41,702 bases of DNA from 1-14-2-50-31-20 sp965370315 (lineage in GTDB: Bacteria > Bacteroidota > Ignavibacteria > Ignavibacteriales > Melioribacteraceae), in the NCBI GenBank assembly GCA_965370315.1, contig CBDUTO010000023.1, positions 1 to 41,702 of the forward strand, given 5' to 3'. The position numbers were made by a program, and so were the translations under genes. Shown here in pieces: positions 34,845-41,702 of the stretch. The notes beneath the pieces were generated by a model. It was not told where the DNA came from and ran no database searches. It was given only the letters and a program-made list of their open reading frames with translations. The stretch's first letter is position 1, and each line of letters begins with the position of its first letter.

Positions 34845-37019
34845 ATGAATGAATTGACAGAAAATAAACGAGAAGAATTATTAAATAAACTTCTAGAGGT
34901 TTGTAAATCTAACTTAAATCATGTTGATGAAGAGATGATTTCACGTGCTTTTCTGTTAAGTTTTGAAGCTCATAAGAATGACTTTAGGGCTTCAGGAGAA
35001 CCATATTTTATTCATCCCTATGAAGTAGCACTAATTGTGGCAAGCGAAATGCCACTTGACGATATCTCTGTTGTTGTAGCACTACTTCATGACGTAGTTG
35101 AAGATACAGATTTTAATTTAGAATTTATTGTTAATGAATTTTCACAAGAAGTGGCTGATATAGTTAATGGAGTTACAAAAATTAGTGGAGTTTTTACAGG
35201 GCATGATTTAACACAAGCAGAGAATTATAGAAAACTCCTTCTTTCAATGATAAAAGATATTAGAGTAATATTAGTAAAATTTGCTGATAGATTACATAAT
35301 ATGAGAACCTTAGAATTTGTACCTCAACAAAAGCAAAGAAGAATAGCAAAAGAAACTATAGAAATATATGCTCCCTTTGCTAACAGATTTGGTCTTGGTG
35401 AAATAAAATGGGAATTAGAGGATTTAGCTTTCAAATATTTAAATCATCAAGAATATGAGCAAATTGCAAAGCAAATTAAAGATAAGAGAAAAGAGAGGGA
35501 AGTATATATAAAGAAATTTTCTGCTCCGCTTGAAAGCAAATTAAGGGAGCATGGACTTAAATTTGAAATTAGTGGAAGGGCTAAACATATTTTTTCAATA
35601 TTTAAAAAGTTAATTAAACAAAATACAACCATTGATAACATTTATGATTTGTTTGCTATTAGAATAATTCTTGAGAGTAATGATCCTAATGAATGTTATT
35701 ATGTTTTAGGTGTTGTAAATCAACTTTATAATCCAATAGATAGATTTAAGGATTATATATCTATTCCAAAAAAGAATAATTATCAATCAATTCACAATAC
35801 TGTAATTGGTCCCGAAGGTAAGCATGTTGAAATTCAGATTAGAACTCGAAAAATGCATGAAATTTCTGAAAAGGGAGTAGCAGCACATTGGAAGTATAAA
35901 GAGAGCTTTAATCAAACTGATACTGAAATGGAAGAATGGGTAAATTGGGTTAGAGATATATTTTCCACAGTTGAAAAAAATGATGCTCCAAAAGAATTAC
36001 TATCTAGTTTTAAGCTAAACCTATACCAAGACGAGATTTATGCCTTTACACCTAAAGGCGATTTAAGAAGATTACCAATAAATTCTACTCCTGTAGATTT
36101 TGCTTTTGATATTCATAGTAAAGTTGGCTACAACTGTATTGGTGCAAAAGTAAATGGAAAAATAGTTCCACTTAATACAAAGTTAAGTAGTGGAGATCAA
36201 GTTGATATAATAACTTCTAAAAATCAAAAACCAAATAAAAACTGGTTGCAATTTGTTCAAACACATAAAGCAAAAACAAATATTAGAAAGTATTTAAATC
36301 AAGAAGAAGAAAAAACAATACTTTCTGGAAGAGATATTTGGGAGAAGAAGCTTAAAAAACTAAAAAAGGTCTTTAATCAGGAAGAATTTGATAAGATGGT
36401 TAGAAAACAAAAGTTTGATAATCATAATCAATTTTATGGAGCAATTGCACATAATAAGATAGATATTGATGAAATTGTTAATCCAAAAGTTGAGAAAATT
36501 GAAGATAAACTTCCTAATGAATTAGAATTTGATGATTTTGCGAAAATTGCTAGAAGTTCCAATAGAGGAATTATTGTAGATAATGAATTTCGTGGAATTG
36601 AGCATAATTTTGCAAGATGTTGTAGTCCAATTCCGGGCGATCCAATTGTTGGATATATAACAATTGGGGAAGGAATTAAAATTCATAGACGCGATTGTAA
36701 TAATTTGATTCATATGGTAAAATCTGCTGAACATAAATTAGTGGCTGTTAGCTGGGCAAATGATAAGGGAGCATCCTTTGTTGCCGGAATCAATATCAGA
36801 GGCGAAGATAAACCAGGCTTGTTAACTTATATTTCGAATTCTATTACATCTTTTAACAATACTAATATTAAAGCTATTAATATTGCTTCCAAAGATTCTC
36901 TTTTTACTGGAACTGTAGCTGTTTATGTAAATGATTTGGAGCACCTAAATCGATTGATAGACCGCTTAAAGAAGAATAAGGATATTTACTCTGTGGAACG
37001 TTTTGATGCTACATCATAG
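34845..37019 (+). CDS. Bifunctional (p)ppGpp synthetase/hydrolase (Rel/SpoT)
   Basis: 724 residues, full length. Hydrolase HD domain: FIHPYEVA, then H82-D83 in LLHDVVEDTDF. Synthetase domain: SGRAKHIFSIFKKL, YDLFAIRII and R300-F-K-D303 (RFKDYI), the RxKD form found in bifunctional enzymes rather than the ExDD form of RelA-only enzymes. TGS domain near 396-460 (YAFTPKGDLRRLP), a conserved cysteine pair near 590 (ARCCSPIPGD), and a C-terminal ACT domain (about 650-724). It sets stringent-response alarmone level on the ribosome. It should be the cell's long RSH enzyme. Confidence 0.95.
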   Translation: MNELTENKREELLNKLLEVCKSNLNHVDEEMISRAFLLSFEAHKNDFRASGEPYFIHPYEVALIVASEMPLDDISVVVALLHDVVEDTDFNLEFIVNEFSQEVADIVNGVTKISGVFTGHDLTQAENYRKLLLSMIKDIRVILVKFADRLHNMRTLEFVPQQKQRRIAKETIEIYAPFANRFGLGEIKWELEDLAFKYLNHQEYEQIAKQIKDKRKEREVYIKKFSAPLESKLREHGLKFEISGRAKHIFSIFKKLIKQNTTIDNIYDLFAIRIILESNDPNECYYVLGVVNQLYNPIDRFKDYISIPKKNNYQSIHNTVIGPEGKHVEIQIRTRKMHEISEKGVAAHWKYKESFNQTDTEMEEWVNWVRDIFSTVEKNDAPKELLSSFKLNLYQDEIYAFTPKGDLRRLPINSTPVDFAFDIHSKVGYNCIGAKVNGKIVPLNTKLSSGDQVDIITSKNQKPNKNWLQFVQTHKAKTNIRKYLNQEEEKTILSGRDIWEKKLKKLKKVFNQEEFDKMVRKQKFDNHNQFYGAIAHNKIDIDEIVNPKVEKIEDKLPNELEFDDFAKIARSSNRGIIVDNEFRGIEHNFARCCSPIPGDPIVGYITIGEGIKIHRRDCNNLIHMVKSAEHKLVAVSWANDKGASFVAGINIRGEDKPGLLTYISNSITSFNNTNIKAINIASKDSLFTGTVAVYVNDLEHLNRLIDRLKKNKDIYSVERFDATS

Positions 37020-37073
37020 TGTCTAAAAATAAGTGAAATTTGATTGAATTTGGCAGTGGTGAAGTTCACCATA

Positions 37074-37136
37074 CGAGAATCGAAAGTCGTTAGTATTAAA
37101 GCTCTTTATCTTACGAATTACGACTCCCGATTTACG
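37074..37136. repeat. Imperfect inverted repeat after rel (CGTAAATCG family)
   Basis: Arm CGAGAATCGAAAGTCGT (37074-37090) and ACGACTCCCGATTTACG (37120-37136) are imperfect complements (13 of 17 pairs). A GGTGAA/TTCACC stem just before it (37058-37070) may add a terminator function. Confidence 0.5.
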
Positions 37137-37209
37137 AAAAATATAATATTTAATATTGACTCTTTAAAACTGGGCAAAACTAATTTTAATACTATTAAAT
37201 AAAAATACA

Positions 37210-37632
37210 ATGATAGAACAAAAAAGATTATTAGGCATTGATTACGGATCAAAGCGTGTTGGAATAGCAATTACTGACCCATTACGAATTTTTGCTTATG
37301 GATTAACAACTATCCAGAATGATTCAAAATTTTGGGATAATCTAAATAAATTGTTTACAGAATATGAAGTTGAGTTGATTGTATTAGGTTATCCTTTAAA
37401 AGAGAGTGGCGAACGATCATCTAGTACTGATCTAATAGAGAAATTCCAAGCAGAGTTAGAAGAAAAAATAAGAATACCTATTGAATTAGTCGATGAAAGA
37501 TATTCTTCTTCAATTGCGGAACAGCAAATTTTAGAGAGTGTTACTTCCAAAAAGAAACGACGAAATAAGGGCTTAGTTGATAAGAATGCCGCAGCAATAA
37601 TTCTTCAAGATTATATGAATATGAATCCTTAA
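37210..37632 (+). CDS. ruvX: Putative pre-16S rRNA nuclease / Holliday-junction resolvase YqgF
   Basis: 140 residues, full length for the YqgF/RuvX family. The RNase H-like fold starts LLGIDYGSKRVGIAITDP (catalytic Asp 11). ELIVLGYPLKESGE carries the second acidic site, and KNAAAIILQDYM at the end the third. The family processes the 5' end of 16S rRNA precursor and has been described as a Holliday-junction resolvase in some bacteria. Confidence 0.92.
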   Translation: MIEQKRLLGIDYGSKRVGIAITDPLRIFAYGLTTIQNDSKFWDNLNKLFTEYEVELIVLGYPLKESGERSSSTDLIEKFQAELEEKIRIPIELVDERYSSSIAEQQILESVTSKKKRRNKGLVDKNAAAIILQDYMNMNP

Positions 37633-37659
37633 CTACTTCGGGTATGAAGGTTATAGCAC

Positions 37660-37804
37660 ACGGATTTAACTTATAAGAACAAGTTTAATATATATCAAAA
37701 CAAATCAAGTTTAATATGTGTTAGAGATTGAAGGTAGTAAAAATGAGAACAATATCTAATCTATTGTTTTGTATTATTTTTTCCTTTCCACTAGTTAAAT
37801 CCGT
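37660..37804. repeat. Inverted repeat pair and short direct repeats before the BMC gene
   Basis: ACGGATTTAAC (37660-37670) and GTTAAATCCGT (37794-37804) are perfect 11-base inverted copies enclosing 123 bases. Inside are two direct copies of CAAGTTTAATAT (37680-37691 and 37706-37717). The arms resemble common GGATTTAAC-type genomic repeats. A 21-codon ATG frame inside (37743-37808) is not convincing as a gene. Confidence 0.45.
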
Positions 37805-37846
37805 TTAATCAGAATGCTATTTCTTTGCTCTGGGAGCATATTTTAA

Positions 37847-37877
37847 TTGACATTAAAATACATTTAATCTATTTTTG
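37847..37877 (+). promoter_or_regulatory. Probable promoter of the BMC-domain gene
   Basis: TTGACA (37847-37852), a 17-base spacer and TATTTTTG (37870-37877). The second box also fits the Bacteroidota TAnnTTTG consensus. It lies 27 bases before the ATG, leaving a short leader with ribosome site GGGAG. Judged by eye only. Confidence 0.55.
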
Positions 37878-37904
37878 TTCAATAATCTTTTAATGGGAGC
37901 ATAG

Positions 37905-38936
37905 ATGAAATTTGATTCTTTAGGAATGATTGAGACAAATGGTTTAGTTTCTGCATTGGTTGCTATCGATAAAATGTTGAGCCTTGGTAACGTAGAATTT
38001 CTAAAAAAAGAAATTATTACAAACGGACAGGTTACAATATTTATCATAGGAAATTCATCTGAAATTAAACGAATATTAGAAGCTGGAACAATAGTAGCTC
38101 AAAATGTAGGAATTGTTATCGCTTCGGGAGTTCTTCCTTATCCAAATGATATAATTGAAAAGTTTAGTGAATCAAAAGATTCTAAGAGCAAACCCAAAAA
38201 AGTTAAAAAGAGCATAAAAAAAGTTGAAGAAAAGGTTGAGACCTTATTTGATCAATTTGATGAGGAAGAATCATTTAATGATTTAGTAGCAGAAGCAGAC
38301 GATAATAATCCAGATGTAGCAGGGGAAGTTCTTGCTATTAAACATCCAACACAAAACGAAAATATTATTGAAGATAAAATTGAAAACTCGGATGAAACTC
38401 AAGTAGATATTCCAGAATTTAATGAGGAATTACTACTGGATGAAAATCCAATAATTGATTCTGAAGATATTGTAGAATTAAACAATGATGTTGTTACAGA
38501 GAATGACCAAGCTAATGAAAATATAGAAATAGCAGCAGAAAGTTCTGAAAGTGATGATCTTGTCGTCGAAATGCAACCAGATGAAGTTGAAGAAAATGTA
38601 GAAGAGAAAACTGAATTGGAAGGGATGAGTCATTTAGAACGGTTAAGAGCTGAAGCAAAATCTGAGATTGAAAGTGAAAAAGATGATGAAGCCACTATTG
38701 ACAGTTTGGATGAACCTGCGAGAATATCTGATGAAATTCAAGATACTATATCTCAAGCGAATGAAAATAATGACATTGTTGTAAACAAAGAATTAGAGCT
38801 TGAGAACGAACTATATGAAATGAATGTACCTGCATTACGAAAATTAGCTCGAAGCAAAGAGGATTTCCCCATTAAAGGAAGAGAGATTTCGAAAGCAAAT
38901 AGAAAAGTTCTCTTAGAATACTTTAGTCAGCTATAG
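37905..38936 (+). CDS. Orphan BMC shell-domain protein with charged tail and SAP/Rho-N-like C-terminus
   Basis: 343 residues; GGGAG seven bases upstream supports the ATG. Residues 1-87 form a single bacterial-microcompartment (PF00936-type) domain: SLGMIETNGLVSALVAIDKM, then NVEFLKKE, the pore-side turn TNGQVTI, and GTIVAQNVGIVIASGVLPYP. Residues 88-112 are lysine-rich (SKPKKVKKSIKK). Residues 113-295 are mostly acidic and low-complexity, probably disordered. The last 45 residues (MNVPALRKLAR ... IKGREISKANRKVLLEYF) resemble SAP/Rho-N helical motifs that often bind nucleic acid. BMC domains form hexamers tiling protein shells, normally encoded with several shell genes and enzymes; none is nearby. 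EutK is a known precedent for a BMC domain with a nucleic-acid-binding-like tail. Role unknown. Confidence 0.82.
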   Translation: MKFDSLGMIETNGLVSALVAIDKMLSLGNVEFLKKEIITNGQVTIFIIGNSSEIKRILEAGTIVAQNVGIVIASGVLPYPNDIIEKFSESKDSKSKPKKVKKSIKKVEEKVETLFDQFDEEESFNDLVAEADDNNPDVAGEVLAIKHPTQNENIIEDKIENSDETQVDIPEFNEELLLDENPIIDSEDIVELNNDVVTENDQANENIEIAAESSESDDLVVEMQPDEVEENVEEKTELEGMSHLERLRAEAKSEIESEKDDEATIDSLDEPARISDEIQDTISQANENNDIVVNKELELENELYEMNVPALRKLARSKEDFPIKGREISKANRKVLLEYFSQL

Positions 38937-39025
38937 GAAAATAAAAAATGAACTCCACTTTGTGTGTAGTTTATTTATATTGAACATCTTATTCATTTAA
39001 AAATTTAGTAGACTTATAATTATAT

Positions 39026-39937
39026 ATGCAGCCAAAACTTTTAACGATATTGCTAGCTTCACTATTCTCTATAATTCTTTGGGTTTTTGTATCTTTTAAT
39101 AATAATTACACAACAACAATTAAAGTTCCACTTGAATTTACAAATGTTAAAGAAGGGAATTCTCTTCTATCACAATCTAACTCGGATGTTAGCCTAACAA
39201 TAAGCGGGCAAGGATGGTCACTTGCACAGATAGCATTTGGACCAGACGCAACACTAAAGATTCCAACAAATGAAAATGTAGGAATCCAAAATTATAATGT
39301 GCGAGATGCAATTGGCAAAAATGCTTGGTTAAGTTCATCAATTCAAGTTGTTATAGTTTCACCTACAGAAATATATTATTCAATTGAGAAATTAAACCAT
39401 AAAACTGTCCCAATAGTCGCCAATGTTGCAATTGAAATTAGTGAAGGTTATGGTTTAGTTTCCAAAGTTAAATTGATTCCTGATTCAGTTAATATATCTG
39501 GTCCAAAATCATTGATTAATAGTATAAAATCGATTTCAACTGAAAAAATTGGCTTTGAAAATAGTGATGAAAATACTTCTATTAAACTTAACCTTCAATC
39601 GATACAACATGTTGACTTTGAAAATGGCTTCACTAACATTGAGTTTGAAGTTCAAAAAATTGTGGATAAGACCTTTAATAATATTCCAATTAAAATTGTG
39701 AATGTTCCAAACTTACGAGAGTTGAATCTATTTCCACCAAATATTGATGTAACATTACGCGGTGGATTACAAAATTTGGGAATTCAAGATGGAGAAGGAA
39801 TTTCAGCAGTTGTTGATTTTAATGATGCTTTTAGAGATACATTAGGCTTTATTAATCCACACGTTACAATTCCAGAATTTACAACATTAACGAATGTAAA
39901 ACCTAACACACTAAAATATATAATTAAACAATACTGA
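39026..39937 (+). CDS. YbbR-domain protein (CdaR-like)
   Basis: 303 residues. One N-terminal membrane helix (about 5-23, LLTILLASLFSIILWVFV) anchors a chain of YbbR repeats (e.g. KVPLEFTNVKEG near 33, KTVPIVANV near 127, NNIPIKIVNVPN near 216), predicted to lie outside the cytoplasmic membrane. In Firmicutes the homologue CdaR regulates diadenylate cyclase CdaA, but no cdaA is adjacent here, so that role is uncertain. The stop is two bases before tmk, indicating one transcript. Confidence 0.85.
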   Translation: MQPKLLTILLASLFSIILWVFVSFNNNYTTTIKVPLEFTNVKEGNSLLSQSNSDVSLTISGQGWSLAQIAFGPDATLKIPTNENVGIQNYNVRDAIGKNAWLSSSIQVVIVSPTEIYYSIEKLNHKTVPIVANVAIEISEGYGLVSKVKLIPDSVNISGPKSLINSIKSISTEKIGFENSDENTSIKLNLQSIQHVDFENGFTNIEFEVQKIVDKTFNNIPIKIVNVPNLRELNLFPPNIDVTLRGGLQNLGIQDGEGISAVVDFNDAFRDTLGFINPHVTIPEFTTLTNVKPNTLKYIIKQY

Positions 39938-39939
39938 TT

Positions 39940-40572
39940 ATGTTCATTACTTTTGAAGGACTAGATTTCTGTGGTAAATCTACCCAAGTTGAAAAAATAA
40001 AAGAGAAATTAGAATCTTTTGGAAAAAAGGTTATTTTAATTCGCGAACCAGGTGGAACTCAAATATCTGAAAAAGTTAGAGAAATTCTTTTAGATAAAAA
40101 TAATTCTGAGATGCATATTGAAGCAGAACTTCTGTTATTTTCTGCTAGCCGTGCTCAATTAGTTCGTCAGAAAATAATTCCACTTTTGAAAGAAGGCTAC
40201 TTTGTTATTTCTGATAGATTTCATGATTCATCTATTGCTTACCAAGGTTATGGAAGAGGGATTGATTTAGATTCTGTAAAAGCCATTCAAAAGTTTGCCA
40301 TTGGGGCAGCTATCCCAAATATTACCTTTTTTATTGATTTACCTTTAAGTGAAATTGATAAAAGACGCGAGAAGTTTGGGGCAACTAATTTGGACAGGAT
40401 TGAACTTTCTGAGAAAGATTTCTATAATAATGTAAGAAATGGCTATTTAGAAATGAGTAAATCTGAACCAAGATTTAAAGTAATTGATGGTACAAAAAGT
40501 ATTGAAGAAATACATGATGAAATAATTATAAAATTAAAAGAGTTAATAGATTTTGAAAAATATAAGAACTAA
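39940..40572 (+). CDS. tmk: Thymidylate kinase
   Basis: 210 residues, full length. Phosphorylates dTMP to dTDP for DNA synthesis. P-loop GLDFCGKST at 7-15 (Phe where many have Gly), REPGGTQISEKVRE, the DRF-type motif SDRFHDSSIAYQGYGRG, and the LID segment near 145. It starts directly after the YbbR gene and its end overlaps the start of the S41 peptidase gene. Confidence 0.95.
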   Translation: MFITFEGLDFCGKSTQVEKIKEKLESFGKKVILIREPGGTQISEKVREILLDKNNSEMHIEAELLLFSASRAQLVRQKIIPLLKEGYFVISDRFHDSSIAYQGYGRGIDLDSVKAIQKFAIGAAIPNITFFIDLPLSEIDKRREKFGATNLDRIELSEKDFYNNVRNGYLEMSKSEPRFKVIDGTKSIEEIHDEIIIKLKELIDFEKYKN

Positions 40573-41702
40573 TAAAAAAAGAATCCTATTATTACTACTA
40601 TCTGTAGCTATTGTAGTAACTGGTTTTGTAAAAGTAAATTCGGATATCTATTTTGAAATATCAAAAAGTATAGATGTTTTTGGAAAAGTCTACCGAGAAG
40701 TAAGCATAAATTATGTCGATAAAATTACTCCAGAAAACTTTATGCTTGCTGGTATTAAGGGTATGCTTTCTTCTTTAGATCCATATACAATTTACATTGA
40801 TGAAACAATGAAGAAGGATTTGGATATTCTCACCCGTGGTAAGTATGGAGGAATTGGTACAAGTGTAGGGTTGAGAAGAAACAAAGTTACAATTCTTGAT
40901 TTGATGGAAGGATATCCGGCCCAACGGCAAGGTTTAAGAGTTGGTGATATCATTAAGAAAGTGGATAGCATTAATGTTACAAAAAACAACTATAGTGAAC
41001 TAGGTTCCTTCTTAAAGGGTGAACCAGGTAAAATAGTTAAGCTTACTATAGAGAGAGATGGAATTGAAGAAGATTTAATCTTCCATATTGTGTTGGAAGA
41101 GATAGTTATTAAAAATGTGACATATTATGGTTTTATTGATAACGATAGTAGTACTGCATATATAAAACTTAGCGGTTTCTCACGTTCTTCAGGGAGTGAA
41201 GTTAAAAAGGCATTGTTGGATTTAAAATCACAAAGAATAGTAAAATCTATTATTCTAGATTTACGTGGAAATCCTGGCGGATTATTAGATCAAGCAATTG
41301 ATATTTCAGAAAAGTTTTTGAATAGAAATGACCTTATTGTCTCAGTTATTGGAAGAGATACTACAAACATTATGAAATATTTTTCAAAAGAAGAACCTTT
41401 GGCTGCTGATGATAAACTAATTGTCTTAGTTGATAATGGTTCTGCATCGGCTTCAGAAATTGTTGCTGGGGCTATTAAAGACCATGATCGTGGAATAATT
41501 GTGGGAGATAATTCATTCGGAAAAGGGTTAGTGCAAACTGTTCTTCCGCTCTCATTTAATACATCACTTAAAATTACTACAGCAAAATATTATACACCAA
41601 GTGGCAGATGTATTCAAGAAATTGATTATTCAAAAAATGAGTATGTTTTTGAAGAATCAAAATCATTGGATGTTGAGAAATTCTATACTACTAATGGGCG
41701 CG
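40553..41702 (+). CDS. S41 C-terminal processing peptidase (partial, C-terminus off window)
   Basis: An open frame from TTG 40553 overlaps the last 20 bases of tmk and runs off the right edge after 383 codons. No ATG gives a sensible N-terminus: TTG yields a charged start then a membrane helix (about 12-27, ILLLLLSVAIVVTGFV). Then an N-terminal cap, a PDZ domain (about 85-170, GGIGTSVG and GLRVGDIIKKVDS), and the peptidase core with LDLRGNPGG, the serine region NGSASASE and the lysine K324 in FGKG. CtpA/Prc-type enzymes trim envelope proteins in the periplasm using a Ser-Lys dyad. Only the distal C-terminus is missing. Confidence 0.9.
   Translation, partial: MKNIRTNKKRILLLLLSVAIVVTGFVKVNSDIYFEISKSIDVFGKVYREVSINYVDKITPENFMLAGIKGMLSSLDPYTIYIDETMKKDLDILTRGKYGGIGTSVGLRRNKVTILDLMEGYPAQRQGLRVGDIIKKVDSINVTKNNYSELGSFLKGEPGKIVKLTIERDGIEEDLIFHIVLEEIVIKNVTYYGFIDNDSSTAYIKLSGFSRSSGSEVKKALLDLKSQRIVKSIILDLRGNPGGLLDQAIDISEKFLNRNDLIVSVIGRDTTNIMKYFSKEEPLAADDKLIVLVDNGSASASEIVAGAIKDHDRGIIVGDNSFGKGLVQTVLPLSFNTSLKITTAKYYTPSGRCIQEIDYSKNEYVFEESKSLDVEKFYTTNGR

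Noticed and set aside
37743..37808. Small ATG frame of 21 codons with a hydrophobic run upstream of the BMC gene
   Set aside because: Too short and lies within a repeat-bounded region; no support beyond a weak ribosome site.
37905..38936. Idea that this is part of a carboxysome or Pdu/Eut locus
   Set aside because: No RuBisCO, aldehyde dehydrogenase, diol dehydratase, ammonia lyase or vertex protein gene is present within the window.

Overview
The window is AT-rich bacterial chromosome from a member of the Bacteroidota/Chlorobi (FCB) group. The evidence is a type IX secretion system (T9SS) sortase PorU next to PorV, T9SS-type C-terminal sorting domains, many outer-membrane beta-barrels, and weak or non-canonical start sites (several TTG starts). 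A deep-branching lineage such as Ignavibacteria or Kapabacteria fits better than classical Bacteroidia, but this is inference; no 16S gene is present.

Layout. 1-4417: edge of a GIY-YIG nuclease gene (minus), a haem-motif lipoprotein (minus), then a PhoD-like phosphatase and an Omp85/BamA-like protein (plus). tRNA-Ala(GGC) with a terminator follows. 4765-6630 is an unstable patch: two tandem, almost identical small barrel genes, a third copy shrunk by in-frame deletions, and a 5'-truncated HEPN-like fragment. 6644-8613 (minus) is housekeeping: thioredoxin-like protein, adenylate kinase, tadA and tRNA-Arg(TCG). A single-domain response regulator follows at 8757.

9377-22010 is an envelope/secretion block on the plus strand: porU, porV, a T9SS-sorted M6-like protein whose zinc motif is destroyed, a peptidase-MA/TolB-propeller/barrel fusion, and a DUF5683-like barrel-associated protein. 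27411-21994 on the minus strand is a complete rnfCDGEAB operon followed by an RseC-like gene, coding a flavin/Fe-S ion-translocating ferredoxin:NAD oxidoreductase. Then come a secreted S9-like hydrolase, a barrel gene broken by one stop codon, ettA, and a vapBC-type toxin-antitoxin pair.

32649-41702 is mainly housekeeping on the plus strand: der, upp, bifunctional rel, ruvX, a YbbR/CdaR-like gene, tmk and an S41 peptidase cut by the window end. In the middle sits an orphan bacterial-microcompartment (BMC) shell-domain protein with a long charged tail and a C-terminal SAP/Rho-N-like motif. No encapsulated enzyme or second shell gene is visible within the window, so this is the most unusual gene here.

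Intergenic spaces carry several families of short palindromic elements (GTCATTGCGA..., GTCATTCCCGA..., TGGCGAGG...). Some act as likely terminators and one abuts the upp start. No intergenic gap longer than 300 bases lacks an explained feature. No insertion sequence, CRISPR array, rRNA or replication origin was seen.
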